DNA from: an uncultured eubacterium 1-6
Lineage (GTDB): Bacteria > Bacillota > Clostridia > Lachnospirales > Lachnospiraceae
Assembly (NCBI GenBank): GCA_903789595.1
Contig: CAIFEZ010000005.1
Location: 62,001 to 126,000, forward strand
DNA length: 64,000 nt
Direction of reading: 5' to 3'
Shown: positions 54,308-63,272 of the stretch, one piece after another
Layout: each line of letters starts with the position of its first letter
Position numbering within the stretch: position 1 is the first letter of the stretch
Made by a program: the position numbers and the translations under genes
The notes under the pieces: generated by a model
What the model was told of the DNA's origin: nothing
Databases searched by the model: none
Seen by the model: the letters and a program-made list of their open reading frames with translations, nothing else

Positions 54308-57247
54308 ATGGCAAATAAAGGTATAAAAGGCATAACTTACACGGTTGGTGGCGATACAACAGGCCTTAATGAAGCTTTAAAGGGTGTTAATACTCGTGCG
54401 AAAGATTTAAATTCTGAGTTAAATAAAGTAAATCGCTTGATGAAACTCGATCCTTCAAATACAGTGCTGTTGCAACAAAAGCAAGAACTTCTTAATAAAT
54501 CTATTGGGGAAACAAAAGAAAAATTAAATACTTTAAAAGACGCTCAGTCACAAGTTGAGGAACAATTTAAAAACGGTGATATAGGAGAAGAACAATATAG
54601 AGCTTTCCAGCGTGAGATTGAACAGACGAAGCAAAAATTAAAAGACCTTGAATCACAGGCTAAAAGCACAGGCAGTGTATTAGGCACTCACTTACAACAA
54701 GCGGGAGAAAAAATATCCAGTGCCGGTGACAAAATAAGTGGAGTTGGAAATAAATTACTTCCTGTTACTGGAGCGGTTGCCGGTATTGGTGCAGCTGCTA
54801 TTACGGCTGGTGATAACTTTGAAGCGCAGATGTCAAGAGTCAAAGCAATTTCGGGTGCAACAGGAAGTGATTTTGAGAAGTTAAATAATCAAGCGATTCA
54901 ACTTGGACAAGATACTGCTTTCTCAGCTTCCGAAGCGGCTGAAGGTATGGAAAATCTTGCAAGCGCAGGTTTCAGCACAAAAGAAATTATGTCGGCTATG
55001 CCGGGTATGCTTGATCTTGCCGCTTCATCCGGTGAAGACCTTGCGACAAGTTCCGACATTGCGGCTTCTACATTGCGTGGATTTGGATTAGCAGCGGATC
55101 AGGCTGGACATGTTGCAGATGTATTGGCGAAGAATGCGGCAGATACAAACGCCGCTGTTGCTGATACCGGCGAAGCAATGAAATATATAGCTCCTGTTGC
55201 CCAAAATGCGGGATGGTCTTTGGAATCTGTAACTGCTGCTATTGGCGAAATGTCAAATGCCGGAATCAAAGGTACTCAGGCCGGTACTACTTTGCGTGGT
55301 GCTTTAACCAATTTAATGAATCCATCTAAAGAACAGGCAACAGCTATGAAACAGATTAGTTTTAGTGCTTATGATGCGCAAGGTAAAATGAAACCACTGT
55401 CTCAGATTATCAGTGATTTAAGTACAAAGACAAAAGGTCTTTCCGATAAACAGCGAGATCAGGTTATTGCTACGATTATGGGTACTGATGCACTTAGCGG
55501 TATGCAGGTTTTGATTAAAGATGGAAGTGGCGGCTTAAACACATTAACTTCATCTTTGAAAAATTCTTCCGGTGCGGCTAAAGAAATGGCTTCTACCATG
55601 CAAGGCAATACCAAAGGTGCAATCGAACAAATGAAAGGGTCTATTGAAACTGCTGCTATAAAATTACAACAGGTAATGGCTCCCACTATTACAAAGATCG
55701 CACAAAGCGTTGAAGAGGCAGTAAACAAATTTTCAAAGCTTTCCTCTTCACAGCAGGAAATGATAGTTAAAATTGCGGCTGTTGTCGCAGCGGTGGCCCC
55801 AGCTTTAATTGTTATCGGTAAAATGACTACAGGTGTAGGAGCAATTACAACAGGCATAGGCAAAACCATAACGGCTATCAGCGATTTTCACAAAGCACTA
55901 AGCGGCGGTGCTACTCTTGCAAAAGCATTATCAGCAGCTTTAACTCCTGCCGGGGCGGTAATTGCTGCGGTAATTGCTGTTACGGTTGCAGTAGCGGCTT
56001 TAGTGCTTGGAATTAAACATCTGTATGATACAAATGCCAATTTCCGTAACGGTGTAAATACAGTTTGGAACGGAATCAAAACTGTTATTACAACTGTTTG
56101 CAATGCAATTATAGGATTCTTTACAACGACGATTCCCGCAGCGTGGAATGGGTTAGTATCTTTATTTAATTCTATTCCTGCTTGGTGGAATGGATTATGG
56201 ACGAATGTAGGCCAGTTTTTCACTAACTTGTGGAATGGAATAGGAAATTTCTTTACTACAACAATTCCGTCATGGATTAATAGCTTTATTAATTTCTTTA
56301 ACGAATTACCGGAAAAGATAGGAGAAATAATCGGTACACTATTAGCAGATATTGTTAATTTTGGTGTAGATGCTTTTAACTGGGTAAAAAATGATCTTCC
56401 TAAAATTATCAACGGAATTATAAACTGGTTTGCACAATTACCTTCTAAGGTTTGGAATCAGCTTGTAAATACCCTTACTAAAATTAAAACATGGGGTAGT
56501 AACACATGGACTTACTTGTCACAGCAAATTCCTAAAATAATAAATAGTATTGGTACATGGTTCAGCCAGTTACCATCAAAAGTTTGGAATTGGCTTGTAA
56601 ATACTTTAAATAAAGTAAAAACATGGTGCAGCAACCTTATATCAACAGCAGGAACAGAAATACCTAAATTTGTTTCAACTGTTGTTAATTTTATGAAAGA
56701 ATTACCTCAAAAAATGGTTGATATCGGTAAGAATATTGTACATGGTATTTGGGACGGAATAAATGGCGCAGTTGGTTGGCTACACGATCGTATTTCTGAG
56801 TTTTGCAAGGGTGTTGTTGATGGATTCAAGAAACACTTGAAAATACATTCCCCGTCACAAGTATTCGCGGATGAAATTGGTAAATATATGGCTCTTGGTA
56901 TTGGACAAGGATTTACCGATAATATGACATTGGTATCAAAACAAATGCAAGCGGCAATACCAACTAATTTTGCTTTAGATATCGGTACAAGTATCAACGG
57001 CATTAATGGATTGAAAAGTGCTTATGCCACATCTAATTCATCAAATCAAAATACAGGGAATAATACAACACCTATACATTTAGATATAAAAATGGGTGAT
57101 ATTACGGTTAAAGGTAATACAGATGAAAAAGTATTAGCAAAGATTAAACAGGCACAAAAAGATGCGACAAATGAAGCAATAAATAAAATTCAAAATATGT
57201 TTTCTGGATTAAGTCTCACCGCATTGCAAAGGAGTTATGCAAAATGA
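54308..57247 (+). CDS. tail tape measure protein
   Basis: 979 residues. N-terminal coiled coil ('GLNEALKGVNTRAKDLNSEL'), TP901-type core ('FEAQMSRVKAISGATGSDFE', 'QDTAFSASEAAEGMENLASA'), hydrophobic helices (~480-570) and repeated W-rich segments ('WNGLVSLFNSIPAWWNGLW', 'INWFAQLPSKVWNQLVNTL'). Length sets tail length; ~979 residues predicts a tail near 140-150 nm by the usual 1.5 A per residue rule. Confidence 0.95.
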   Translation: MANKGIKGITYTVGGDTTGLNEALKGVNTRAKDLNSELNKVNRLMKLDPSNTVLLQQKQELLNKSIGETKEKLNTLKDAQSQVEEQFKNGDIGEEQYRAFQREIEQTKQKLKDLESQAKSTGSVLGTHLQQAGEKISSAGDKISGVGNKLLPVTGAVAGIGAAAITAGDNFEAQMSRVKAISGATGSDFEKLNNQAIQLGQDTAFSASEAAEGMENLASAGFSTKEIMSAMPGMLDLAASSGEDLATSSDIAASTLRGFGLAADQAGHVADVLAKNAADTNAAVADTGEAMKYIAPVAQNAGWSLESVTAAIGEMSNAGIKGTQAGTTLRGALTNLMNPSKEQATAMKQISFSAYDAQGKMKPLSQIISDLSTKTKGLSDKQRDQVIATIMGTDALSGMQVLIKDGSGGLNTLTSSLKNSSGAAKEMASTMQGNTKGAIEQMKGSIETAAIKLQQVMAPTITKIAQSVEEAVNKFSKLSSSQQEMIVKIAAVVAAVAPALIVIGKMTTGVGAITTGIGKTITAISDFHKALSGGATLAKALSAALTPAGAVIAAVIAVTVAVAALVLGIKHLYDTNANFRNGVNTVWNGIKTVITTVCNAIIGFFTTTIPAAWNGLVSLFNSIPAWWNGLWTNVGQFFTNLWNGIGNFFTTTIPSWINSFINFFNELPEKIGEIIGTLLADIVNFGVDAFNWVKNDLPKIINGIINWFAQLPSKVWNQLVNTLTKIKTWGSNTWTYLSQQIPKIINSIGTWFSQLPSKVWNWLVNTLNKVKTWCSNLISTAGTEIPKFVSTVVNFMKELPQKMVDIGKNIVHGIWDGINGAVGWLHDRISEFCKGVVDGFKKHLKIHSPSQVFADEIGKYMALGIGQGFTDNMTLVSKQMQAAIPTNFALDIGTSINGINGLKSAYATSNSSNQNTGNNTTPIHLDIKMGDITVKGNTDEKVLAKIKQAQKDATNEAINKIQNMFSGLSLTALQRSYAK

Positions 57248-57504
57248 ATAAAATACAATCAGAAATATTAGATGCAATTCAACAACTAATAAATCGTAAA
57301 ATTGACACAGCTTGTTACGACAAAACCACAACAGGAACTATTATTGGAGTTTTAGACGATAGTCAATATAAAGTGTTAATAAATGGTAAACAACATACAT
57401 TGTATTGCGCTGTCAATATGACTTTTACAGTTGGAAACTGCGTTTGGGTTACTATACCGCAAAATAATATGAGCAGAGCATACATATGTGGGAAAAAAAT
57501 ATAA
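57244..57504 (+). CDS. small hypothetical protein after the tape measure
   Basis: 86 residues overlapping the tape measure stop (ATGA). 'ILDAIQQLINRKIDTACYDK' then a beta-rich part ('GTIIGVLDDSQYKVLINGKQ', 'FTVGNCVWVTIPQNN') that looks like a small barrel. This is where Dit would normally begin, but it is far too short to be one. Confidence 0.65.
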   Translation: MNKIQSEILDAIQQLINRKIDTACYDKTTTGTIIGVLDDSQYKVLINGKQHTLYCAVNMTFTVGNCVWVTIPQNNMSRAYICGKKI

Positions 57505-57536
57505 ATAAATCAAAGTATCAGGAAGTGAGGCCTATA

Positions 57537-57794
57537 GTGGGTGGAATCGTACAAATAATTTCGACAGTTGGCTTCCCTATTGCGGCATGTTTAGGTTTAG
57601 GTTATTTTGTTTTCAAATTTGCAAGCAAAATAAGGGAAGACAGTATAAATCGAGAAAATAAACTCTTGGAGTATTTTAATAACCAAAATCAGGTGTTGGT
57701 AAACATAAACGCAAATATGGATCGTATGTCAACAACACTTGAAAACATGAATGAACGTCTTATTGTAGTTGAGCAAAAAGTAGAACTTAAATAA
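57537..57794 (+). CDS. BhlA/UviB-like small membrane protein
   Basis: 85 residues from a GTG 6 bases after AGGAAGTGAGG (an ATG at 57486 would add 17 residues). One membrane helix ('IVQIISTVGFPIAACLGLGY'), then charged coiled coil ('LLEYFNNQNQVLVNINANM'). BhlA-type proteins act as bacteriocin/holin-like lysis factors. It is the last gene of the element, with no endolysin nearby. Confidence 0.7.
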   Translation: MGGIVQIISTVGFPIAACLGLGYFVFKFASKIREDSINRENKLLEYFNNQNQVLVNINANMDRMSTTLENMNERLIVVEQKVELK

Positions 57795-57800
57795 AAAATT

Positions 57801-57835
57801 GGCAGTGGCTTTTTAGTCATTGCCTTATTTTTTTG
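57801..57835 (+). terminator. late-operon terminator
   Basis: GGCAGTG pairs with CATTGCC (one G-U), followed by a long T-rich run. Confidence 0.85.
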
Positions 57836-58028
57836 CAATTTTTTATTGCACTAAATTCTATAATATACATTAAAACCATTAGTGGGAATATTGTTAAATA
57901 CTAAAATATGTGATAAAATATAAATTGCTACAAGAAAGCCACCTAGGTAAGAAAAAACAAAGTGATCTTCCTACTATATACTAACCTATACAAAAATATA
58001 AAAAATGGCTGTGGTATGCGATTATTCC

Positions 58029-58197
58029 TGCCCTGCGCGGCGTTACAACGTCTGATTTTATGACGGCGGACTGGGCTCGGATTCCAGCCGATGTCCTTGC
58101 GCGTGTTTCCGACCGGATTATCAATGAAGTCCGGCATGTCAACCGCGTGGTATATGATATTACCAGCAAGCCCCCCGCTACAATCGAGTGGGAATGA
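58029..58197 (+). pseudogene. guaA: duplicated guaA 3' end (attR)
   Basis: 58029-58195 matches the guaA end at 27365-27531 in 165 of 167 bases. It encodes the last ~55 residues ('[20 protein letters not shown]' to 'KPPATIEWE') with its own stop TGA, and has no start. It is the original chromosomal end displaced by the element. Confidence 0.93.
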
Positions 58198-58297
58198 TTT
58201 AAAAAGGCCGTAAAGCCCAGTAGTTATGCGGGTCTGCGGCTTATCAAGGTCCCCGATGGCAACGTTTTGGCAACACTGATTCCAAGATTCATAAAAA

Positions 58298-58336
58298 GAG
58301 CTAACTGATTTTAACCGATCAGTTAGCTCTCTTTTA
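58298..58336 (+). terminator. original guaA terminator
   Basis: GAGCTAACTGA pairs with TCAGTTAGCTC, 11 bp, then CTTTT. After integration it is separated from guaA by 30.7 kb. Confidence 0.85.
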
Positions 58337-58350
58337 TTGTAGAACGAAAA

Positions 58351-58372
58351 CTCCCGGCTGTGCCGGGAGTTC
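58351..58372. repeat. perfect 10-bp inverted repeat
   Basis: ACTCCCGGC-TGT-GCCGGGAGT; followed by an A-run on the + strand. Could be part of a bidirectional terminator. Confidence 0.5.
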
Positions 58373-58380
58373 AAAAAAAA

Positions 58381-58494
58381 TTTGTTGATATTCTGCGCGA
58401 AGCAATCCCAAAAGGAGGGGACAGAATTACTGTAAATGTTGACAACGTCAGAACAAAAATCAGAAAAATGGAAGATAGCCTGTTTGTTGATTAA
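58381..58494 (+). pseudogene. possible C-terminal remnant of a host gene
   Basis: An open stretch ending 'ITVNVDNVRTKIRKMEDSLF' with coding-like composition and no proper start, between two terminators. May be a truncated ORF or chance. A terminator follows directly. Confidence 0.3.
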
Positions 58495-58508
58495 AAATTA
58501 ATACGATT

Positions 58509-58541
58509 TTCCCCGCTGGCTGAGGCTGGCGGGGAATTTTA
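58509..58541 (+). terminator. rho-independent terminator
   Basis: TTCCCCGC pairs with GCGGGGAA across a 12-base loop, then TTTT. Confidence 0.7.
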
Positions 58542-58653
58542 GTCCACATAAAAATGTCTGAAATAGTCTTTTTTAATTTTTTACAGTCTTATGTGAAAAT
58601 AAAGAAATCCCGCATGAATACTGGATTTTCAGCACTCATGCGGGCTATAATTC

Positions 58654-58679
58654 TGGCGGAGAAAGAGAGATTTGAACTC
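58654..58679 (-). repeat. tRNA-Ser 3'-end att site of the right-hand element
   Basis: The minus strand reads GAGTTCAAATC, TCTCTTTCTCCGCCA: a T-loop and acceptor 3' strand with discriminator G and CCA, the usual 3' end of tRNA-Ser. No 5' part of a tRNA adjoins it. A tyrosine integrase gene starts 45 bases away, so this is the attachment core; the intact tRNA should lie at the far end of the element, beyond the window. Confidence 0.75.
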
Positions 58680-58724
58680 AATTTTAATATAGTAAAATAG
58701 GCAAAAATATGTAAAAGTCCACAT

Positions 58725-59884
58725 TTAGTCCACACTATTTATGGATAATATCTTATCAAGGCGATTTCTGGTGCTATTAATCATTTCTGGTTTGAGGCTC
58801 ATATAGACTTCATGAATCATTTTCGCATTCGCATGGCCGACAATCTGAATGGCAATTGCTTCTGGAATTTCAGCTTCAGCAAGCATACAGACATACTCAT
58901 GACGAAACTGGTGCGCACATACGTCTGCCGTCCAAACAGTGCGTTTTGTAATTTTTGGCACTCCGTTACGCAGATGCTTTTCAGTTGTTTCCCGTGAATT
59001 GAATGCGCCATACCATATTTTCGCCAGAATGACACCCACATACGGTTGTACTGGGAGCCAGAAAGCGGTTTCTGTCTACCGCCAAGGATATATGTTTCCG
59101 GTGGTTTGTTGCGCAATGGTTCAAGCGCCTCCCGAAGCATTTGCAACAGGGGGATCTTTCGCACTCCTGCAGGCGTTTTGGCCCCATCAAGCATATGCGG
59201 CTTATTTCCCCGCAACTCAATGTGCTTTGTGATGTGGATTGTACTGGCTTCAAAATCAATGTCTTTCATCTGGATCCCGCAGGCCTCACCTTTTCGTTCC
59301 CCAGTGCATAAGTAGACAACTGCGGGTAGTGCGTCCGAATCCATGTGATGATCTTTTACAATTTTGACCTGATCTGTTGTAGGTGGCTCTCGCTTGCCTT
59401 TCCGGAGCCCATGTGGTACTGTCACAAGTTCGGCTGCATTATGGTCTCCATGCCATTTGGGACTACTTATCCAGGTCTGAAATATTGCGTTGAGCACTGT
59501 TTTCTGGTTGAGGACCGTTGTACGCGCCATACTGGAGAGGGATTTCAGGAATTCGGCTATTTCATAAGGTTCAATTTCTTTAATTCGACGGTTGCCGAAA
59601 CGCTCTTTTGCCCGGCGAATTGCAGGAAGATAGACTTTTTGAGTGCCGTATTTCATATTATAAACGTTTTCTTCATAAGCATCTGCAACTTCTTCAAATA
59701 AGGGACCCTTGTCCTTTTCCTCCTGTTCAGTTTCTGCGGCTCCCAGTGCTGCATTGCGTTTTCTCCAGACTTCTTCTGGGTCTTTGGAAGAGAACCAACG
59801 ACGTTTTTCATCAATGATTTCGGCACGTTCCCAGACACCATTTTTCTTCTGGCGTAGGCCATCCGTGATTTTGCTTTTTGGCAT
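58725..59884 (-). pseudogene. int: tyrosine integrase with a frameshift
   Basis: Read from the ATG at 59884 (GAGG upstream), the first frame gives an AP2/SAM-like N-terminus ('LFEEVADAYEENVYNMKYGT') and 'CTGERKGEACGIQMKDIDFE' with the catalytic Arg, up to 'MWVSFWRKYGMA'. The C-terminal catalytic part ('VCAHQFRHEYVCMLAEAEIP', 'GHANAKMIHEVY') is in another frame, ending at 58725. The shift lies near 58975-59010. All catalytic motifs survive across the two frames, so the break is recent or a sequencing error. It adjoins the tRNA-Ser att site. Confidence 0.88.
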
Positions 59885-59945
59885 AACAAACCTCATATAG
59901 CATTTTAAAAAAGCCGCTCTCGTATTCGGAGCAAAAAGGCTTTTA

Positions 59946-60551
59946 TTAAATTGCGTTATAGACCGGATATAATGAATTGTTGATTAAAGGACTATATTTG
60001 GAAAGAAGTTCTTTTTCTTCTTGCCCGTAAAAGTAGCTATATTTATGATTCAAAGTATTAATTCGTTTGCAAGCTGCCTCAAATGATACGTCAAATAAAT
60101 CGCACAGTTCCTCCGCACCTATGCCGTTATTTCTTCTAGCTAAATATAAAATTACAACCTCTGGCATTAGCAATTGAGTAGCAAAAAAGTGTGCCTCAAT
60201 TTCTTGCTGAGGGCCATCACTTTTGTGATCTAAGTAAATATGTCCCACTTCATGTGCCAAGGTCCAATTCAAACGTTCCCTATTGCCTATTTCGTCATTA
60301 TACAAAACAATATAAATAATTGAGCAATTCTTTATTCTTTCTAAAGTAAACCCATCTTTTAAGGCTCCATTGCAAATACCGATGAATTCTGATAATGAAG
60401 CATTAGTAACTTTACAATAATTTTGGATAGAATCGAAAAATATTTTTTTATCATAAACTAATGATCTAACATCTATGCGCAAACTATGAATATTTTGCTT
60501 AAGCAATAATCTTGTGGCCGCTTTTTCGCATTTATCAAAGTCAGGTTTCAA
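59946..60551 (-). CDS. ImmA/IrrE family metallopeptidase
   Basis: 201 residues with the zinc protease motif 'TLAHEVGHIYLDH' and a distal Glu in 'EIEAHFFATQLLMP'. Family members cleave the cognate XRE repressor to trigger excision. It overlaps the repressor gene by 4 bases. Confidence 0.93.
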   Translation of the reverse strand: MKPDFDKCEKAATRLLLKQNIHSLRIDVRSLVYDKKIFFDSIQNYCKVTNASLSEFIGICNGALKDGFTLERIKNCSIIYIVLYNDEIGNRERLNWTLAHEVGHIYLDHKSDGPQQEIEAHFFATQLLMPEVVILYLARRNNGIGAEELCDLFDVSFEAACKRINTLNHKYSYFYGQEEKELLSKYSPLINNSLYPVYNAI

Positions 60552-60916
60552 CGATTAAGTTCCTCCTCAGAGACACCTTTGGCCTTCAAATAAAGATCAA
60601 TGTTATCTTCAAAATTTTTGATTATCCGTTCACGCTGTTCATCGGGAATATCTGCTGCTCTTCTGGCAAGAAGCAATACTTTTCTTTCTGTACTATTTTG
60701 GGCTGTCATTTCGTTCGTAGTTTGAATGCCTTGCAAATAATCGGAAGAAACACCAAAATATTGTGATATTTTTCCAATATATTTAATATAAGATTTTGAT
60801 TTTCCACTTTTCCAATCTGTAATCACCTGTTTATTAACTCCCAAGTAATCGGCAAGAGCTTGTTGTTCGACCCCCCTTTCGTTTAAAAGAGATAAGATTT
60901 TATCAAGCGTGTTCAT
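60548..60916 (-). CDS. XRE-family repressor
   Basis: 122 residues. HTH at 7-65 ('LLNERGVEQQALADYLGVNK', 'SKSYIKYIGKISQYFGVSSD'), then a C-terminal part likely to be the ImmA cleavage target. Paired with ImmA as in ICEBs1-type control. Confidence 0.92.
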   Translation of the reverse strand: MNTLDKILSLLNERGVEQQALADYLGVNKQVITDWKSGKSKSYIKYIGKISQYFGVSSDYLQGIQTTNEMTAQNSTERKVLLLARRAADIPDEQRERIIKNFEDNIDLYLKAKGVSEEELNR

Positions 60917-60947
60917 AATTACATCCTCTCAAAATTTCAAAATACGC

Positions 60948-60976
60948 TTGACAGTAAGTAAAATACTTGCTATAAT
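60948..60976 (+). promoter_or_regulatory. rightward early promoter of the right-hand element (perfect consensus)
   Basis: TTGACA (60948-60953), 17-bp spacer, TATAAT (60971-60976). The spacer contains AAGTA-AAA-TACTT, a palindrome also seen near 61072 (AAGTA-ATAA-TACT), so these are candidate repressor operators. Confidence 0.82.
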
Positions 60977-61076
60977 GTGTTTAACAAGTGACAGACAAGT
61001 AAATTACATACTGAAATTACCGTTTAAAATGCTACTTTAAGCGGGCGTAATATTCATTTCTTCCTTACAGTAAGTA

Positions 61077-61105
61077 ATAATACTATTATATCACTTATTT
61101 GTCAA
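61077..61105 (-). promoter_or_regulatory. leftward repressor promoter
   Basis: On the minus strand: TTGACA (61105-61100), 17-bp spacer, TATTAT (61082-61077). It overlaps the AAGTA...TACT operator. Confidence 0.7.
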
Positions 61106-61144
61106 TAGTATGACAAATAAAAATCTTGAAAGGAGGAAAATTAC

Positions 61145-61363
61145 TTGCGAAAACAGCATATGCTTACACCTTTTGGTAAAGCTGTAAAAATTAAATTGGC
61201 CGTTGACGACCAAACAATAACCAGCCTTGGCGACAAGATTCGCGCAAAAGGAATAACTTGCTATGATGAGCAAATTTCAAAGTGCCTGCGCGGAACGCTA
61301 CATAATGAAAAAATCTTGAATGCAATTTCAGAAATTATGGAGATAGAAAGGAAAACAGTATGA
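61145..61363 (+). CDS. Cro-like or small early regulatory protein
   Basis: 72 residues from a TTG 8 bases after AAAGGAGG. 'FGKAVKIKLAVDDQTITSLG' and 'QISKCLRGTLHNEKILNAIS' fit a small HTH protein. First gene of the rightward early transcript; overlaps the BRO gene by 4 bases. Confidence 0.72.
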   Translation: MRKQHMLTPFGKAVKIKLAVDDQTITSLGDKIRAKGITCYDEQISKCLRGTLHNEKILNAISEIMEIERKTV

Positions 61364-61956
61364 ACAAAATTATCCCGTTCGATTATCACGGCAACGAAGT
61401 CCGTAGCCTCATGATTAACAATGAGCCGTGGTTTGTGGCAAAAGATGTGTGCAACGTTCTTGAACTCGGAGACACTTCCAAATCGATTGCCCGACTTGAT
61501 GATGATGAAAAGGGTACGAATTCAATTCCCACCCTTGGCGGTTCGCAGGAAATGTCAATCGTTTCCGAATCCGGCCTTTACAGTCTGACACTCGGGAGCA
61601 AAAAACCAGAAGCAAAGCCGTTCAAGCGTTGGATAACGCATGACGTTCTTCCCACTCTCCGCAAAACCGGTGCATATTCTATCAGTGGCTATGCTCCAAA
61701 AGCAACGTCCCTCGGTGAGGTTGCATCTTTTCTGAAAGTTATGCGGTCCATCATGAAAGAGAACGGACAGTTGCCGGAAAAAATAGCGGAAATGGCAGAA
61801 CTCCTATGCAGACAGTTCAACATCAAAATTCCGGAGAACTTTGTAAAGCATAACCCATTTGAGCAGACAAGCCTGTTTAACATTACTGCAAATATTGTTT
61901 TGCCGTCTCTTTCCCCAGGCAAAACAGCAAAAAGCGGTGATTCGGATGCCTCGTGA
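61360..61956 (+). CDS. BRO-N antirepressor
   Basis: 198 residues. BRO-N domain ('SLMINNEPWFVAKDVCNVLE', 'GLYSLTLGSKKPEAKPFKRW') and a helical C-terminus without KilAC. Likely an antirepressor or DNA-binding early protein. Confidence 0.9.
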   Translation: MNKIIPFDYHGNEVRSLMINNEPWFVAKDVCNVLELGDTSKSIARLDDDEKGTNSIPTLGGSQEMSIVSESGLYSLTLGSKKPEAKPFKRWITHDVLPTLRKTGAYSISGYAPKATSLGEVASFLKVMRSIMKENGQLPEKIAEMAELLCRQFNIKIPENFVKHNPFEQTSLFNITANIVLPSLSPGKTAKSGDSDAS

Positions 61957-63259
61957 AAAAGAACTCTATTGTGACACGCTTGAACGCATCCGCAAACGCG
62001 CAGACGAAGCGGAAATCATCATTGAAACCGATACCGGCCTGAAAATCGACCGCAAGCGCAAGGCCAATATGAGCACGTCCAGTCTCAACCTGAAAGAAAA
62101 CGGCCTGAACGTACCCCGTCCGCAGACGTTCCTGGACGATATCATCACGCCGCTGCAGCTGAACCCGGTCGAGTTCATCCGGAAGCCTATTGACGAACAG
62201 AACCGGATCATCCTCAACCTGATCGACTACAAATGGGACATGAAGACAATTCAGGACTGGTTCGGGGAAATCCCGCCGAAAGTAGATTACCACCAGAACA
62301 TCCTGCAGGTGCTGAACGACATCCAGGCTGACAACGGGGTGTATTACCAGACCCGGCAGGAGATCAACTCCGAAAGGCGGTACAAGGAAAAAGACATTGA
62401 GGATCTCGCCGCAAAAATCCCGGAACACTACGACGCGGCAAAGTGGGAAGCCTATGATCTCGTCAGCAAGGTTACGGAACTGGAAAAGATCCGGTCCCAG
62501 AATGCCAAAATCCAGAAATGCAAGGACTATAAGGCGTCCTATGACGACAAGCTCCATGGGATTCAAGCCGACCGGGACAGCGCAATTTTTGCCGCAAAGG
62601 ACGCGATTGCAAATGAGCGGCAGGGAATCCTCTCCACTATTGAGCGCCTGAAAGCGGAAATCAAGGCTGAGCAGGACAAGCTGTCCGGGCTGGAAGCGAA
62701 GCAAGACGACAAAATCAAGATTGCGCAGTCCGACTACGAAGCCGTAAAAGCCAAACTGGACAGCAATGTTGGGGTAGCGGCGCAGTATGCCGACGAACCG
62801 ATTACCGACGTATCGACCCTGACCGCCGAAATCAATACGGCTAAGGATATGCAGCGGTATTTGAACGAATATCACCGGATGACGGGTATGCAGAGCGACG
62901 TTGAAAAGTTACAGGCTAATGCTGATACCCTGACCGAGAAAATCGAACTTGCCCGGAAACTGCCGGGGCAGATCCTCAAAGAAGCAAAAATCCCAATCAA
63001 AGGATTATCGGTCAAGGACGGAAAACCGCTTGTGGATGGGCTGCCGCTCTCGAACCTGTCCGACGGAGAAAAACTTGACCTCTGCGTTGATGTGGCAATC
63101 AGTAACCCGAAGGGCCTGCAAATCATCCTGATCGACGGGGCGGAACGTCTGGACGATAAGAGCCGGGCGGCACTGTACGCAAAGTGCAAGGCTAAGGGGT
63201 TGCAATTTATAGCCACGAGAACGACTAACGACGATGAGCTCAAAGTAACTGAGCTATAA
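61946..63259 (+). CDS. SMC/RecF-like phage ATPase lacking the Walker A part
   Basis: About 437 residues from the ATG at 61946. Coiled-coil middle (roughly 150-320), ABC-type signature 'NLSDGEKLDLCVDVA', Walker B-like 'QIILIDGAERLDDKSRAAL'. Family members normally start with ~60 residues carrying a G-x-x-x-x-G-K-[ST] loop; here the protein begins after that region and no such motif is visible. Either it is a truncated gene or a partner supplies the site. Overlaps the BRO gene by 11 bases. Confidence 0.75.
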   Translation: MPREKELYCDTLERIRKRADEAEIIIETDTGLKIDRKRKANMSTSSLNLKENGLNVPRPQTFLDDIITPLQLNPVEFIRKPIDEQNRIILNLIDYKWDMKTIQDWFGEIPPKVDYHQNILQVLNDIQADNGVYYQTRQEINSERRYKEKDIEDLAAKIPEHYDAAKWEAYDLVSKVTELEKIRSQNAKIQKCKDYKASYDDKLHGIQADRDSAIFAAKDAIANERQGILSTIERLKAEIKAEQDKLSGLEAKQDDKIKIAQSDYEAVKAKLDSNVGVAAQYADEPITDVSTLTAEINTAKDMQRYLNEYHRMTGMQSDVEKLQANADTLTEKIELARKLPGQILKEAKIPIKGLSVKDGKPLVDGLPLSNLSDGEKLDLCVDVAISNPKGLQIILIDGAERLDDKSRAALYAKCKAKGLQFIATRTTNDDELKVTEL

Positions 63260-63272
63260 AGGAGGAAATATT

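Noticed and set aside
57943-58374. Minus-strand ORF across the guaA duplication
   Set aside because: It is the reverse complement of the guaA 3' end and of a terminator; the same shadow frame occurs opposite guaA itself.
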